From Bacteroidetes bacterium UBA1947 (GTDB taxonomy: Bacteria > Bacteroidota > Bacteroidia > Chitinophagales > Chitinophagaceae): a stretch of DNA of 37,187 bases. Below are positions 30,650 to 37,187 of the stretch, one piece after another; the first letter of the stretch is position 1, and each line of letters starts with the position of its first letter. Made by a program: the position numbers and the translations under genes. Under the pieces are notes generated by a model. It saw only the letters and a program-made list of their open reading frames with translations, had not been told where the DNA came from and did no database searches. Where the stretch lies: NCBI GenBank assembly GCA_002336915.1, contig DDET01000034.1, positions 1 through 37,187 of the forward strand, in the 5' to 3' direction.

Positions 30650-31480
30650 CTAGCTGGTATAATGCTTGGTGGCCAGTTCGTTCATACTGTTCTGCAGCTC
30701 GGTTGGGGTGAAGCCTGTGAACCTTTTAAATGCCCTGATGAAATGCGACTGGTCGTGGTAGTATTGGTAAATATGGTCCTTTAAGCCCTGTAGTTTAGTG
30801 CCGCTTGAGTATACCTCGTAGAACTGCTTGAACCTTATTATCTCGGCTAGGTTCTTAGCCCCTGTGCCCAGGTGCTCTGTGAATTTTGTATGCAGCCATC
30901 GTGTGCTATAGCCCGTTTCTTTTTCCAGTTGCCCTACGGTTATGATGCCCTTGGTGTCTGCTATGCGCTTGATGCAGTAATCATAGACCAGGTCGGGGGC
31001 TGTCTTTTCCAGTTGCCTGAGCAGGAAGTCCTGGAGCAGCTGCAATTTCTCCGGCACTGTGTTTGCCCCGGCAAGCCGCCATTTCAGGTCTTCGGCAGGC
31101 TTGTCCATTAGGCAGGTGAAGTCTATGATCTTGTTTTTAAGCTCGGCATAGGGTAGGTGAAATAGCCGGTAGGCCCCCAGCGGCTTGAATTCGACGATTA
31201 CGGTGCCTGTCTGCGCATCGTGTTGCGGGTCCAGCAGTACAGGCGCATCTATCAGTCCGGATAGGCTTAGTTCATTTTCCTTCTGGATGAAGGTTTTATC
31301 GCCTATGCCCGCTACTATACCATTCCGCCAGGTGAGCGTTAATTTCAGGTTGGCATTAGGGACTATCAGTTTATTATCCTCCACCGGCAGCCGGCCACTG
31401 CTCTCGAACATATGCATCTTAGCCACGTATGGGACGAGCTGCGGATGAGGTGTGACTGAATGGAAGCTGAAGGCGGTCAT
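30650..31480 (-). CDS. AraC-family transcriptional regulator
   Basis: The protein is 276 aa. The N-terminal half (1-150) is a sensor-like beta domain (PHPQLVPYVAKMHMFE, VEFKPLGAYRLFHLPYAELKN). The C-terminal half (about 165-270) is the two-helix-turn-helix AraC domain: GQLEKETGYSTRWLHTKFTEHLGTG and HIYQYYHDQSHFIRAFKRFTGFTPTELQ. This end is the conserved second HTH. It lies 64 bp upstream of the SRPBCC operon on the same strand, the natural candidate to control it. Confidence 0.93.
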   Translation of the reverse strand: MTAFSFHSVTPHPQLVPYVAKMHMFESSGRLPVEDNKLIVPNANLKLTLTWRNGIVAGIGDKTFIQKENELSLSGLIDAPVLLDPQHDAQTGTVIVEFKPLGAYRLFHLPYAELKNKIIDFTCLMDKPAEDLKWRLAGANTVPEKLQLLQDFLLRQLEKTAPDLVYDYCIKRIADTKGIITVGQLEKETGYSTRWLHTKFTEHLGTGAKNLAEIIRFKQFYEVYSSGTKLQGLKDHIYQYYHDQSHFIRAFKRFTGFTPTELQNSMNELATKHYTS

Positions 31481-31555
31481 TTGTATTTCTATGCAAACAT
31501 TTAGTGCTTCTAAAATTAAAAGGAATATTTGAACTTAAAGTTGCACAATACGGGC

Positions 31556-31789
31556 TTATTTACTCCAATTTTTACCGCACTTCGCACAAACCCATTTTAT
31601 CCTATTGGCCCCGGCTCTGCCAAATAACAAACCAATTATCAAAAAAAACCACGAAAAGAGCATAAACGGCAGCATAATAATGGTCCCTAGGCAACCCTTA
31701 CCCATACTATAACCCTTCTTATATGGATGTATGCTTGGCGAGCCACATTTTGGGCATCTTGCTATGTCGTCATAAGTTTTTTGTTCCAT
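31556..31789 (-). CDS. Small membrane protein with split zinc ribbon
   Basis: The protein is 77 aa. Two CxxC pairs, RCPKCGS (Cys12, Cys15) and WVCAKCGKNWSK (near the C-end), bracket a hydrophobic segment (about 34-58, LGTIIMLPFMLFSWFFLIIGLLFG). Together they can form one zinc-binding site on the cytoplasmic face, like the LITAF-type layout. It starts 16 bp after the stop of the 928-aa AT-rich gene on the same strand. Its base composition is closer to the rest of the window, so it need not belong to that gene. Confidence 0.75.
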   Translation of the reverse strand: MEQKTYDDIARCPKCGSPSIHPYKKGYSMGKGCLGTIIMLPFMLFSWFFLIIGLLFGRAGANRIKWVCAKCGKNWSK

Positions 31790-31805
31790 ACAGGCAGTGT
31801 ATAAG

Positions 31806-34592
31806 TTAGGAAAAATCTCTTATAAATATTTTTACAAGACCTTCAATAGGATTTTCAAGTAAATAAGCTTGCAACTTTTCTTTTATCATTGGGACCATTT
31901 TAAAGCGATTGAAGTAGAATTTGGTCGGATATCTCAATAGCCAATAAGGATTAAATAACCGATAGTCGAAAGTTTCCAAATTTAATAGCCATTGGTAATA
32001 CAAAACATCGCCTTTATATTTCTGGTATTGTTCAGTTGAAATATCAATGTCGTTTTTAAAAGCTAAGTTAATGAGGTTGTCCAAAGCTGAGTTTCTATCT
32101 CCATCATCAAAAAAGGCAACTTCTCTATTCTGACTAATAGGTATAGTTTCTAAGTATTTTTCGAAGTACTTTTTGTAGTCAACGATGTCGAAAATTGCTG
32201 CAGTATAGTAGAGGTCATCATTAAACCGGCTATCTAGAGACATTACAACTGTATCTTTTATTTTTTCACGACATTCCGGCTCGACTATTTCTATATATCG
32301 TATTAATGATTGCAAGCCTTCTCCCACATCATAAAGGCCTCCTACTTCTTCAGACAAACTCCATAATTTAGAGAGAATTTTGTCATTATTAATTGTGTAA
32401 TTGGAATAGTTCTTCTTCATTACGTCGGGAAAGCTGGTTATGATTTCTAGCATGTGGTAATTTTTTTTATTGCTTAATGCCCACAGAAGCCAATTTTCCA
32501 TCTCTTCTATTCCTAATACTGAAGATTTGTAACCAATGAAAACATTAATGTATTGTTCCACTCTCCTGTAGTGTCTCCCCTCTTTACTTAGAACTTCTCT
32601 TAATTGTTTTGACAAACTGACGATTGTGCCGTTTTCTAGCTCTATTCTTGATAATAAGACAAGAAAATTTCCTAGAATTTTTTCCGTCTTCCTTGATAAG
32701 TAATAATTCTTCGCACCAGACTCACTACTTAATATAGTATCGATATCATCAACTGATCTAAGAAAACAATTTAGTTTTTCATTAAATCCAAAGTTCGTAG
32801 CATGATTAGAGTAAGAATATTTAATGCTCCTCAAATGATATTTCCGAAATAGCTTATCAAGATCATCCGGATCGAAATTTTTGAGCATTAAATCTAAAAT
32901 ATAATCGTCAACGGTATCGAGTCTTGAACTTCTATCGTTTTGTATCGAATGGCTGGCTAAAAATCCCTCAATAGATTTGTAAATTACTTGTGAAAATTCA
33001 ACAAATAGATCAAATAGTATAGAATTTGCATCCAAAAAAGTTTCAAGTTGAGCTGTATAATTCAACAAATTTTCCGTTAGATGGTCTTTGGATGAACCGC
33101 CAAATTGGTCACTCCTATGATTGTCCAATATTTTTTTGGAGGAGTCTTCAATTCTCCATGTTGCTTCATCTAAAAAATTTCCATCACATATCCAAGATAA
33201 TATTTCAAATACCTCGGTTGAAACTTTATTGCTTACAAACAAAAGTTCATCCTTAATTGGAGTCAAATTAGTACTAAGAATTTCATGACGATCTATTCCA
33301 AAATAATTGTTTCTAATAATCGCAAATAATTTTGACATATTATATTTGCAAATAAAATAGCTGATAAATCTATTCTGCTTTAAAAACTTATCTGCTAACC
33401 TTTTGTAGTAGTAAAATGATTTTCCGAAATCTCCAAACTTGTAAAATAAGTATGATTTGCGCATCAAAGATTCGCTGGTCTCATCGTCGCTGGGAATTAG
33501 TTTGAGTTGTTCAATGCACTTTTTATAATCATACCTGTCGTATGTACATTTTTCGCAATCACATTTTGCATGGGAAAACAATTTGTGAATACAAATACGT
33601 TTATCTTTTTCTATTCTTATGTCAACTAGAATATGATGAATTAAATTAAAGCTGAAAAATTTAATGACTTTCCTTATTTTGTTTTGATAGTCATTTATTG
33701 AACAAATAATGTCTTGATTTTTAGTGATGGTAATTTCATTATTTATCAATTCTATACTATCGAATAGGTCGAACAATTCGATATTGTCTGTTGTTAATGT
33801 AAATGCGCCATAGTGTGTATTTGAGTTTTCATTTAAAGCGAATGGATACAGCTTGGTAAGTAAATATGGAGGAATCATTAGTAAGCCCTCGAATCTTTCT
33901 ACTATGTTATGTAAGCTGTCTAAAATGTTTTCTTCCCTATTTTTTGCTTCAAAAGATTTTTCAATAATCAAAAACTTGGGTTTGGCTATTTGGTTTGTTT
34001 TATAAAGAAAATCCAGTTCTTCTTTTGACTTCCGAACATCATCGATAAACTTAAGAATGCTCTCGTTATCTAAAGTATTGAGTGGCTCGATATATATTTG
34101 GATAGATGCTCTTTCATTTTGATCTTGTGCTAAAATTCTGTCTCTTATTTCTGAATCAATCTGTATTGAATACCAATAAACTTTTCTTTCAATTATATCC
34201 GAAATAGTGATAATCAGAGGTATATGAGATGCTAAACAATACCTTTTTGCATTATTTAAATTTAATGAAAATGGAATTTTATTTTTATAAAGATGTGATT
34301 CTCGTTTGATTACGTTATTATGAAAATTTGACACCCCTTTATTTTGAATAAAGAATTGCATTAAAAAATCGTTTTGCTCCGATTTCTCTTTAGGTTTAAC
34401 TACGATATAATAGTCTTCTCCTTCATCATTTTGAGTATTCAAGTCAAATTCCCTAAGATCAAGATTATGGTAATTAAGAGTATCTACAAGTGTCTCTTTT
34501 AATAAATTGTCGGACTTTAATTGTATTTGCTTGTTATTATAATGCATCACGTTTAAGTCTTCGACTATTGATTCCTCGCTATTTTGTTCCAT
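31806..34592 (-). CDS. Large AT-rich protein with DUF4365-like (nuclease-like) N-terminus; possible defence gene
   Basis: The protein is 928 aa, with no signal peptide or membrane helix. Residues about 30-170 resemble the DUF4365 type of PD-(D/E)xK-like fold: LDLREFDLNTQNDEGEDYYI gives Asp60, and FFIQNKG gives Gln83-Asn-Lys85. SLNLNNAKRYCLASHIPLIITISD and VYWYSIQ follow, as in DUF4365. A Cys cluster (Cys344, Cys346, Cys349, Cys359) sits mid-protein, followed by a helical, TPR-like remainder (SYLFYKFGDFGKSFYYYKRLADKFLK). Base composition is far lower in GC than the neighbours (one line I counted near 33301 is 17% GC; a line in the helicase near 35641 is 52%). It is flanked by a repeat-rich noncoding tract. 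The gene looks horizontally acquired. A role in defence is inferred from the nuclease-like domain and context; no partner gene is certain. Confidence 0.6.
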   Translation of the reverse strand: MEQNSEESIVEDLNVMHYNNKQIQLKSDNLLKETLVDTLNYHNLDLREFDLNTQNDEGEDYYIVVKPKEKSEQNDFLMQFFIQNKGVSNFHNNVIKRESHLYKNKIPFSLNLNNAKRYCLASHIPLIITISDIIERKVYWYSIQIDSEIRDRILAQDQNERASIQIYIEPLNTLDNESILKFIDDVRKSKEELDFLYKTNQIAKPKFLIIEKSFEAKNREENILDSLHNIVERFEGLLMIPPYLLTKLYPFALNENSNTHYGAFTLTTDNIELFDLFDSIELINNEITITKNQDIICSINDYQNKIRKVIKFFSFNLIHHILVDIRIEKDKRICIHKLFSHAKCDCEKCTYDRYDYKKCIEQLKLIPSDDETSESLMRKSYLFYKFGDFGKSFYYYKRLADKFLKQNRFISYFICKYNMSKLFAIIRNNYFGIDRHEILSTNLTPIKDELLFVSNKVSTEVFEILSWICDGNFLDEATWRIEDSSKKILDNHRSDQFGGSSKDHLTENLLNYTAQLETFLDANSILFDLFVEFSQVIYKSIEGFLASHSIQNDRSSRLDTVDDYILDLMLKNFDPDDLDKLFRKYHLRSIKYSYSNHATNFGFNEKLNCFLRSVDDIDTILSSESGAKNYYLSRKTEKILGNFLVLLSRIELENGTIVSLSKQLREVLSKEGRHYRRVEQYINVFIGYKSSVLGIEEMENWLLWALSNKKNYHMLEIITSFPDVMKKNYSNYTINNDKILSKLWSLSEEVGGLYDVGEGLQSLIRYIEIVEPECREKIKDTVVMSLDSRFNDDLYYTAAIFDIVDYKKYFEKYLETIPISQNREVAFFDDGDRNSALDNLINLAFKNDIDISTEQYQKYKGDVLYYQWLLNLETFDYRLFNPYWLLRYPTKFYFNRFKMVPMIKEKLQAYLLENPIEGLVKIFIRDFS

Positions 34593-34615
34593 TAATTGTT
34601 TTATTATTATATTTT

Positions 34616-34623
34616 CGAAACTA
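34616..34623 (-). promoter_or_regulatory. Possible -7 box of the 928-aa gene
   Basis: TAGTTTCG on the minus strand differs from TAnnTTTG at one position and ends 23 nt before the ATG. The surrounding DNA is AT-rich, so chance is likely. Confidence 0.3.
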
Positions 34624-34789
34624 CTAACCTTTTGTATAGCCTACACCGTTCCTGCTGAAAATGTGAATATCTTTTTTTGCATCTGCCATGTTAACGAGTG
34701 TATATTGCAACGTTGCCTAACTTTTTATCGGTCGGGCAGCTAGTTCTTTGAAATCATGAAACCTGTTTCAACTGTGTCTTGCAGTGCGA

Positions 34790-34832
34790 GATTATCCTGT
34801 ACATCCTATAATCCTGCAAATCGTGTTCAGAC
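34790..34832. repeat. 9-bp-periodic AATCC-type interspersed repeat, copy 1
   Basis: The tract breaks into 9-bp steps: TTATCCTGT, ACATCCTAT, AATCCTGCA, AATCGTGTT, CAGAC. It is related to copy 2 at 35172-35213 and resembles a repeat family seen in many Bacteroidota intergenic regions. Confidence 0.6.
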
Positions 34833-34840
34833 AATTTCCG

Positions 34841-35048
34841 AATCGGTAATTATCGGAACTTTCTCCTGGTTGCCATTAAAAGACAATCGGAAATAACCAG
34901 AAATTATCATTTTTCGCATGTGGCAAGCCAGTAAAGCCTTTCCGCAGACTGGCCCAAAATAATCGGTAATTATTATTGCATCGGCAATCGGTAATTATCT
35001 AAAACACCGCTATAGGCCAATCGGGTGCAAACCGGCAATTATCGGGTG
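34841..35048. repeat. Short AATCGGTAATTAT repeats
   Basis: Exact 13-bp copies start at 34841, 34961 and 34986. Related forms are AATCGGAAATAAC near 34885, and CCGGCAATTATCGGG near 35032. Spacing is irregular (120, 25 and about 46 bp), so this is not a CRISPR. Confidence 0.7.
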
Positions 35049-35171
35049 TAAATCGGGCCTGCTATCCACATTAGTCAACCTTTACAAGGCATTGATAACA
35101 AAAACACTAGCCCAAAAAATGTTGATAATCCACCCCCGAATTCTAAATTTCACAAACCGGAACTCTACTCC

Positions 35172-35213
35172 CAAATCATGCAAATCCCATAAATCCCATT
35201 AATCGTGGTTCAA
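35172..35213. repeat. 9-bp-periodic AATCC-type interspersed repeat, copy 2
   Basis: The tract breaks into AAATCATGC, AAATCCCAT, AAATCCCAT, TAATCGTGG, TTCAAAC. It ends just upstream of the helicase -7 box. Confidence 0.6.
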
Positions 35214-35217
35214 ACCG

Positions 35218-35225
35218 TACCTTTG
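35218..35225 (+). promoter_or_regulatory. Predicted -7 box of the DbpA-like helicase
   Basis: TACCTTTG is an exact TAnnTTTG match. It ends only 5 nt before the ATG at 35231, so transcription would begin at or next to the start codon. Confidence 0.6.
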
Positions 35226-35230
35226 CGCCA

Positions 35231-36559
35231 ATGCAACAGAAAAAATACGATATAGATAAGATATTAGCTAAGCTGAAGATAGATGCCCTTAATGAGATGC
35301 AGCTGGCTGCGGTGGAGACCACCAAGCAGCAGGACGAGGTGATACTGCTATCGGCCACGGGCTCGGGTAAGACCCTGGGTTTCCTGCTCCCCATACTGGA
35401 GACGCTGGATGCTGATGTAAAGACCACGCAGGCCCTGGTAATAGTGCCCAGCCGCGAGCTGGCCCAGCAGATAGAGCTGGTGTTCAAGGCCATGGGCACG
35501 GGGCATAAGATAACCTGCTGCTATGGCGGCCACAAGCGCGAAACAGAGGAGAACAACCTGATAGAGGCCCCTGCTGTAGTAGTGGGCACCCCCGGCCGCC
35601 TTGCCGATCATATACGCCGCGGCAGCATCACCGTGGATACCATAGAGGTGCTGGTGCTGGATGAATTTGACAAATCGCTGGAACTGGGTTTCCAGGACGA
35701 GATGAGCTATATAATAGGTTCGCTGCCGGGTATCCGCAAAAAGATACTCACATCGGCCACCGATATGCAGGACATACCGGACTTTGTGGGACTGAGCGAG
35801 CCGGTAAGGCTGGACTTCCTGGACCATGAGAACGCGAATTCGGCAGGCCTGGCGGTGAAGTTTGTACGATCGGACGATAAGGACAAGGCCAATATACTTT
35901 TCCGCCTCATCTGCCACCTGGGCGACAGGAGCTGCATAGTGTTCTGCAACCATAGGGAGAGCGTGGAGCGGGTGAGCGAGATACTGAAGGAGGATGGCAT
36001 AGTGAACGAGTACTACCACGGGGCCATGGAGCAGCAGGAGCGCGACAGCGCACTGGCCAAGTTCCGCAATGGCAGCACCAATGTACTGGTGACCACCGAC
36101 CTTGCCGCGCGCGGGCTGGACATACCCAACATACGCTACATAATACACTACCACATGCCGCATACCGAGGATAGCTATACCCACCGCAACGGCCGCACAG
36201 CGCGCATGGATGCCAGCGGTACGGCTATACTGATACTGAACGGGGAAGAAGATGTGCCGGCATACATAACCGATGAGGTAGAAGAGATAACACTGCCGGA
36301 AACAACCGTGATTCCCGAAAAGCCCAAATGGACAACGCTGTTTATAGCCGCGGGCAAAAAGGATAAGGTGAACAAGGTGGATATAGTGGGCTTCCTAAGC
36401 CATAAGGGTGAGCTGAAAAAAGAAGATATAGGACTGATAGAGGTGAAGGACTTTTTCAGCTTTGTGGCCATAAAAAAGATAAAAGCGAACAATGTGCTGC
36501 AACTGATAAAAGAGGAAAGGATAAAGGGGAAGAAGGTGAAGATAGCGGTGGCGAAATAA
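35231..36559 (+). CDS. DbpA-like DEAD-box RNA helicase with DEFD Walker B
   Basis: The protein is 442 aa. Motifs: Q region (LNEMQLAAVETTKQQDEVILLSATGSGKT: motif I is ATGSGKT), Ia (VPSRELAQQ), TPGR, II as Asp144-Glu-Phe-Asp147, III (LTSATDMQD), IV (CIVFCNHRESVERV), V (TTDLAARGLDIPNIRYIIHY) and VI (HRNGRTARM). The C-terminal end has the DbpA RNA-binding domain: KWTTLFIAAGKKDKVNKVDIVGFLSHKG, IGLIEVKDFFSFVAIKK. DbpA acts on 23S rRNA in ribosome assembly, which suggests the same role. Codons favour CTG and GCC, and the DNA is GC-richer than the window average, consistent with strong expression. Confidence 0.95.
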   Translation: MQQKKYDIDKILAKLKIDALNEMQLAAVETTKQQDEVILLSATGSGKTLGFLLPILETLDADVKTTQALVIVPSRELAQQIELVFKAMGTGHKITCCYGGHKRETEENNLIEAPAVVVGTPGRLADHIRRGSITVDTIEVLVLDEFDKSLELGFQDEMSYIIGSLPGIRKKILTSATDMQDIPDFVGLSEPVRLDFLDHENANSAGLAVKFVRSDDKDKANILFRLICHLGDRSCIVFCNHRESVERVSEILKEDGIVNEYYHGAMEQQERDSALAKFRNGSTNVLVTTDLAARGLDIPNIRYIIHYHMPHTEDSYTHRNGRTARMDASGTAILILNGEEDVPAYITDEVEEITLPETTVIPEKPKWTTLFIAAGKKDKVNKVDIVGFLSHKGELKKEDIGLIEVKDFFSFVAIKKIKANNVLQLIKEERIKGKKVKIAVAK

Positions 36560-36640
36560 AACCCCTCTAAATCTCCCCTGAAGGGGAGACTTGTGTATCG
36601 CAAGGATCCTGAAACAAGTTCAGGATGAGGCGGATGAGAT
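36560..36640. repeat. Two palindromic interspersed-repeat elements after the helicase
   Basis: Element 1 is TCTCCCC (36572-36578), a TGAA loop, and GGGGAGA (36583-36589), inside the CCCCTCTAAATCTCCCC-type repeat common in Bacteroidota. Element 2 is ATCCTGAA (36606-36613), loop ACAAG, and TTCAGGAT (36619-36626). Either hairpin may also end the helicase transcript; no U-run is present. Confidence 0.7.
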
Positions 36641-36693
36641 GACTTTAATAGAATATTATATTAATGCCTTATTTTGGGCTAAAATAAAACGAT

Positions 36694-37187
36694 TTGGATT
36701 TTTACGATTTTGGATTTGATGACGACCTGCTGGATGGTATAGAGAGCATGGGATATGAAACAGCTACTCCCGTGCAGGAGCAGGTGATACCCCCTATAAT
36801 AGCAGGTCGCGATATAATAGCTGCCGCGCAGACGGGCACGGGCAAGACGGCGGCCTTCCTGCTGCCGGTAATGCACAAGTTGCTGAGCGAGCCGCATGAC
36901 AGCCACAAGATAAACTGCATGATCATAGTGCCCACCCGCGAGCTGGCAATACAGATATCGCAAACGCTGGAGGGCCTGGCATACTATACCGACATAAGCA
37001 GCATAGCCGTATACGGCGGCGGCGATGGCAACCTTTTTGCCGCAGAACGCAAGGCACTGAGCACGGGTGTGGACATAGCCATATGCACCCCCGGCCGCAT
37101 GCTGAGCCACCTGAAGATGGGCTATGTGAAAATGGACGCGATAAGGTACCTGGTACTGGATGAAGCCGACAGGATGCTGGACATGGG
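36694..37187 (+). CDS. RhlE-like DEAD-box RNA helicase (3' end outside the window)
   Basis: Open to the window edge, about 164 codons. The start is TTG at 36694 (MDFYDFGFDDDLLDGIESMGYE): there is an in-frame stop at 36685 and no ATG before the Q motif (ATPVQEQVIPPIIAGRD). Motif I is AAQTGTGKTAAFLLP, Ia is VPTRELAIQI, TPGR is present, and motif II is the standard DEAD (VLDEADRMLDMG). It lies 134 bp after the DbpA-like gene, separated by palindromic repeats. Base and codon use match that gene. The two may be a recent pair of ribosome-related helicases; the truncated 3' end hides the C-terminal type. Confidence 0.92.
   Translation, partial: MDFYDFGFDDDLLDGIESMGYETATPVQEQVIPPIIAGRDIIAAAQTGTGKTAAFLLPVMHKLLSEPHDSHKINCMIIVPTRELAIQISQTLEGLAYYTDISSIAVYGGGDGNLFAAERKALSTGVDIAICTPGRMLSHLKMGYVKMDAIRYLVLDEADRMLDM

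Larger units (their letters stand above)
34593..35230. other. Repeat-rich noncoding stretch between the AT-rich gene and a helicase
   Basis: 638 bp with no convincing gene on either strand. Contents from left to right: a possible -7 box for the 928-aa gene (34616-34623), a perfect 14-bp palindrome TGAAACCTGTTTCA (34757-34770), a 9-bp-periodic AATCC tract (34790-34832), AATCGGTAATTAT copies (34841-35048), a second AATCC tract (35172-35213), and the helicase -7 box (35218-35225). No tRNA or known RNA gene was recognised. Confidence 0.7.

Noticed and set aside
34841..35048. CRISPR-like array
   Set aside because: The repeated AATCGGTAATTAT copies have irregular spacing, no equal spacers, and no cas genes nearby.
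35198..35220. tRNA-like T-arm (GTGGTTCAAACC)
   Set aside because: There is no acceptor, D or anticodon arm around it; the sequence is the end of the AATCC-type repeat.
35348..36184. A 278-codon minus-strand frame inside the DbpA-like helicase gene
   Set aside because: It is antisense to a strong, motif-complete helicase; its His/Tyr/Gln-rich translation is typical of a reverse-complement shadow of GC-rich coding DNA.
36679..37110. A 143-codon minus-strand frame in the last helicase
   Set aside because: It is a shadow of the TTG-started RhlE-like coding frame, which has all expected motifs.

Overview
The window looks like a chromosomal segment from a member of the Bacteroidota, probably Chitinophagaceae or a close relative. 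The evidence is: a C-terminal type IX secretion sorting domain, a short (285 aa) primary sigma factor typical of the phylum, repeated -7 boxes of the form TAnnTTTG just upstream of start codons, a beta-propeller/LytS-type sensor kinase paired with a LytTR regulator, Rcp1-like response regulators, and AATCC-type and CCCCTGAAGGGG-type interspersed repeats. Most genes have mixed GC. One 2.8-kb gene (31806-34592) is strikingly AT-rich and looks acquired.

Layout. 1-2300: an efp-accB-accC operon on the minus strand (accC runs off the left edge). 2331-4634: imidazolonepropionase and an aldo/keto reductase, with a terminator between them. 4785-7714: a membrane-anchored C45/penicillin-acyltransferase-like protein and a glycosyltransferase-DUF2062 fusion on the plus strand. 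7775-10164: rpoD, divergent from a glutaryl-CoA-dehydrogenase-like gene, with a 353-bp shared upstream region. 10212-12585: a small membrane protein and a TPR-adenylate cyclase. 12708-17867: a secreted LamG/Ig/T9SS protein divergent from a two-component pair (propeller-LytS kinase and LytTR regulator), with a symmetric set of four LytTR-like half-sites between them. 17914-22950: a small orphan protein, a MidA-like methyltransferase, a YceI lipoprotein, a small membrane protein, a DEAD-box helicase and a THUMP/RlmKL-like RNA methyltransferase. 23020-25206: two secreted genes carrying three iodothyronine-deiodinase-like thioredoxin-fold domains. 25274-27414: two paralogous receiver-only proteins and a soluble histidine kinase with a 21-residue tandem coiled-coil repeat. 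27658-31480: a secreted small protein, two VOC proteins, three tandem SRPBCC/AHSA1 proteins and an AraC regulator. 31556-34592: a zinc-ribbon membrane protein and the AT-rich 928-aa protein. 34593-35230: a repeat-rich noncoding stretch. 35231-37187: two DEAD-box helicases, the second cut by the window edge.

How genes work together. efp/accB/accC form a classic fatty-acid-initiation/translation operon. The LytS/LytTR pair probably controls itself and the divergent T9SS gene through the sites at 14015-14097. The receiver/receiver/kinase cluster is a phosphorelay with no DNA-binding output in it. The VOC/SRPBCC/AraC cluster is a run of small-domain genes. The strongest candidates for under-described biology are the LytTR operator array, the deiodinase-like proteins (Cys/Cys/Ser at the selenocysteine position, with a shared C-x12-C tail), and the AT-rich 928-aa protein with a nuclease-like N-terminus. 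All functional calls are from reading the translated sequence by eye; no database search was run.
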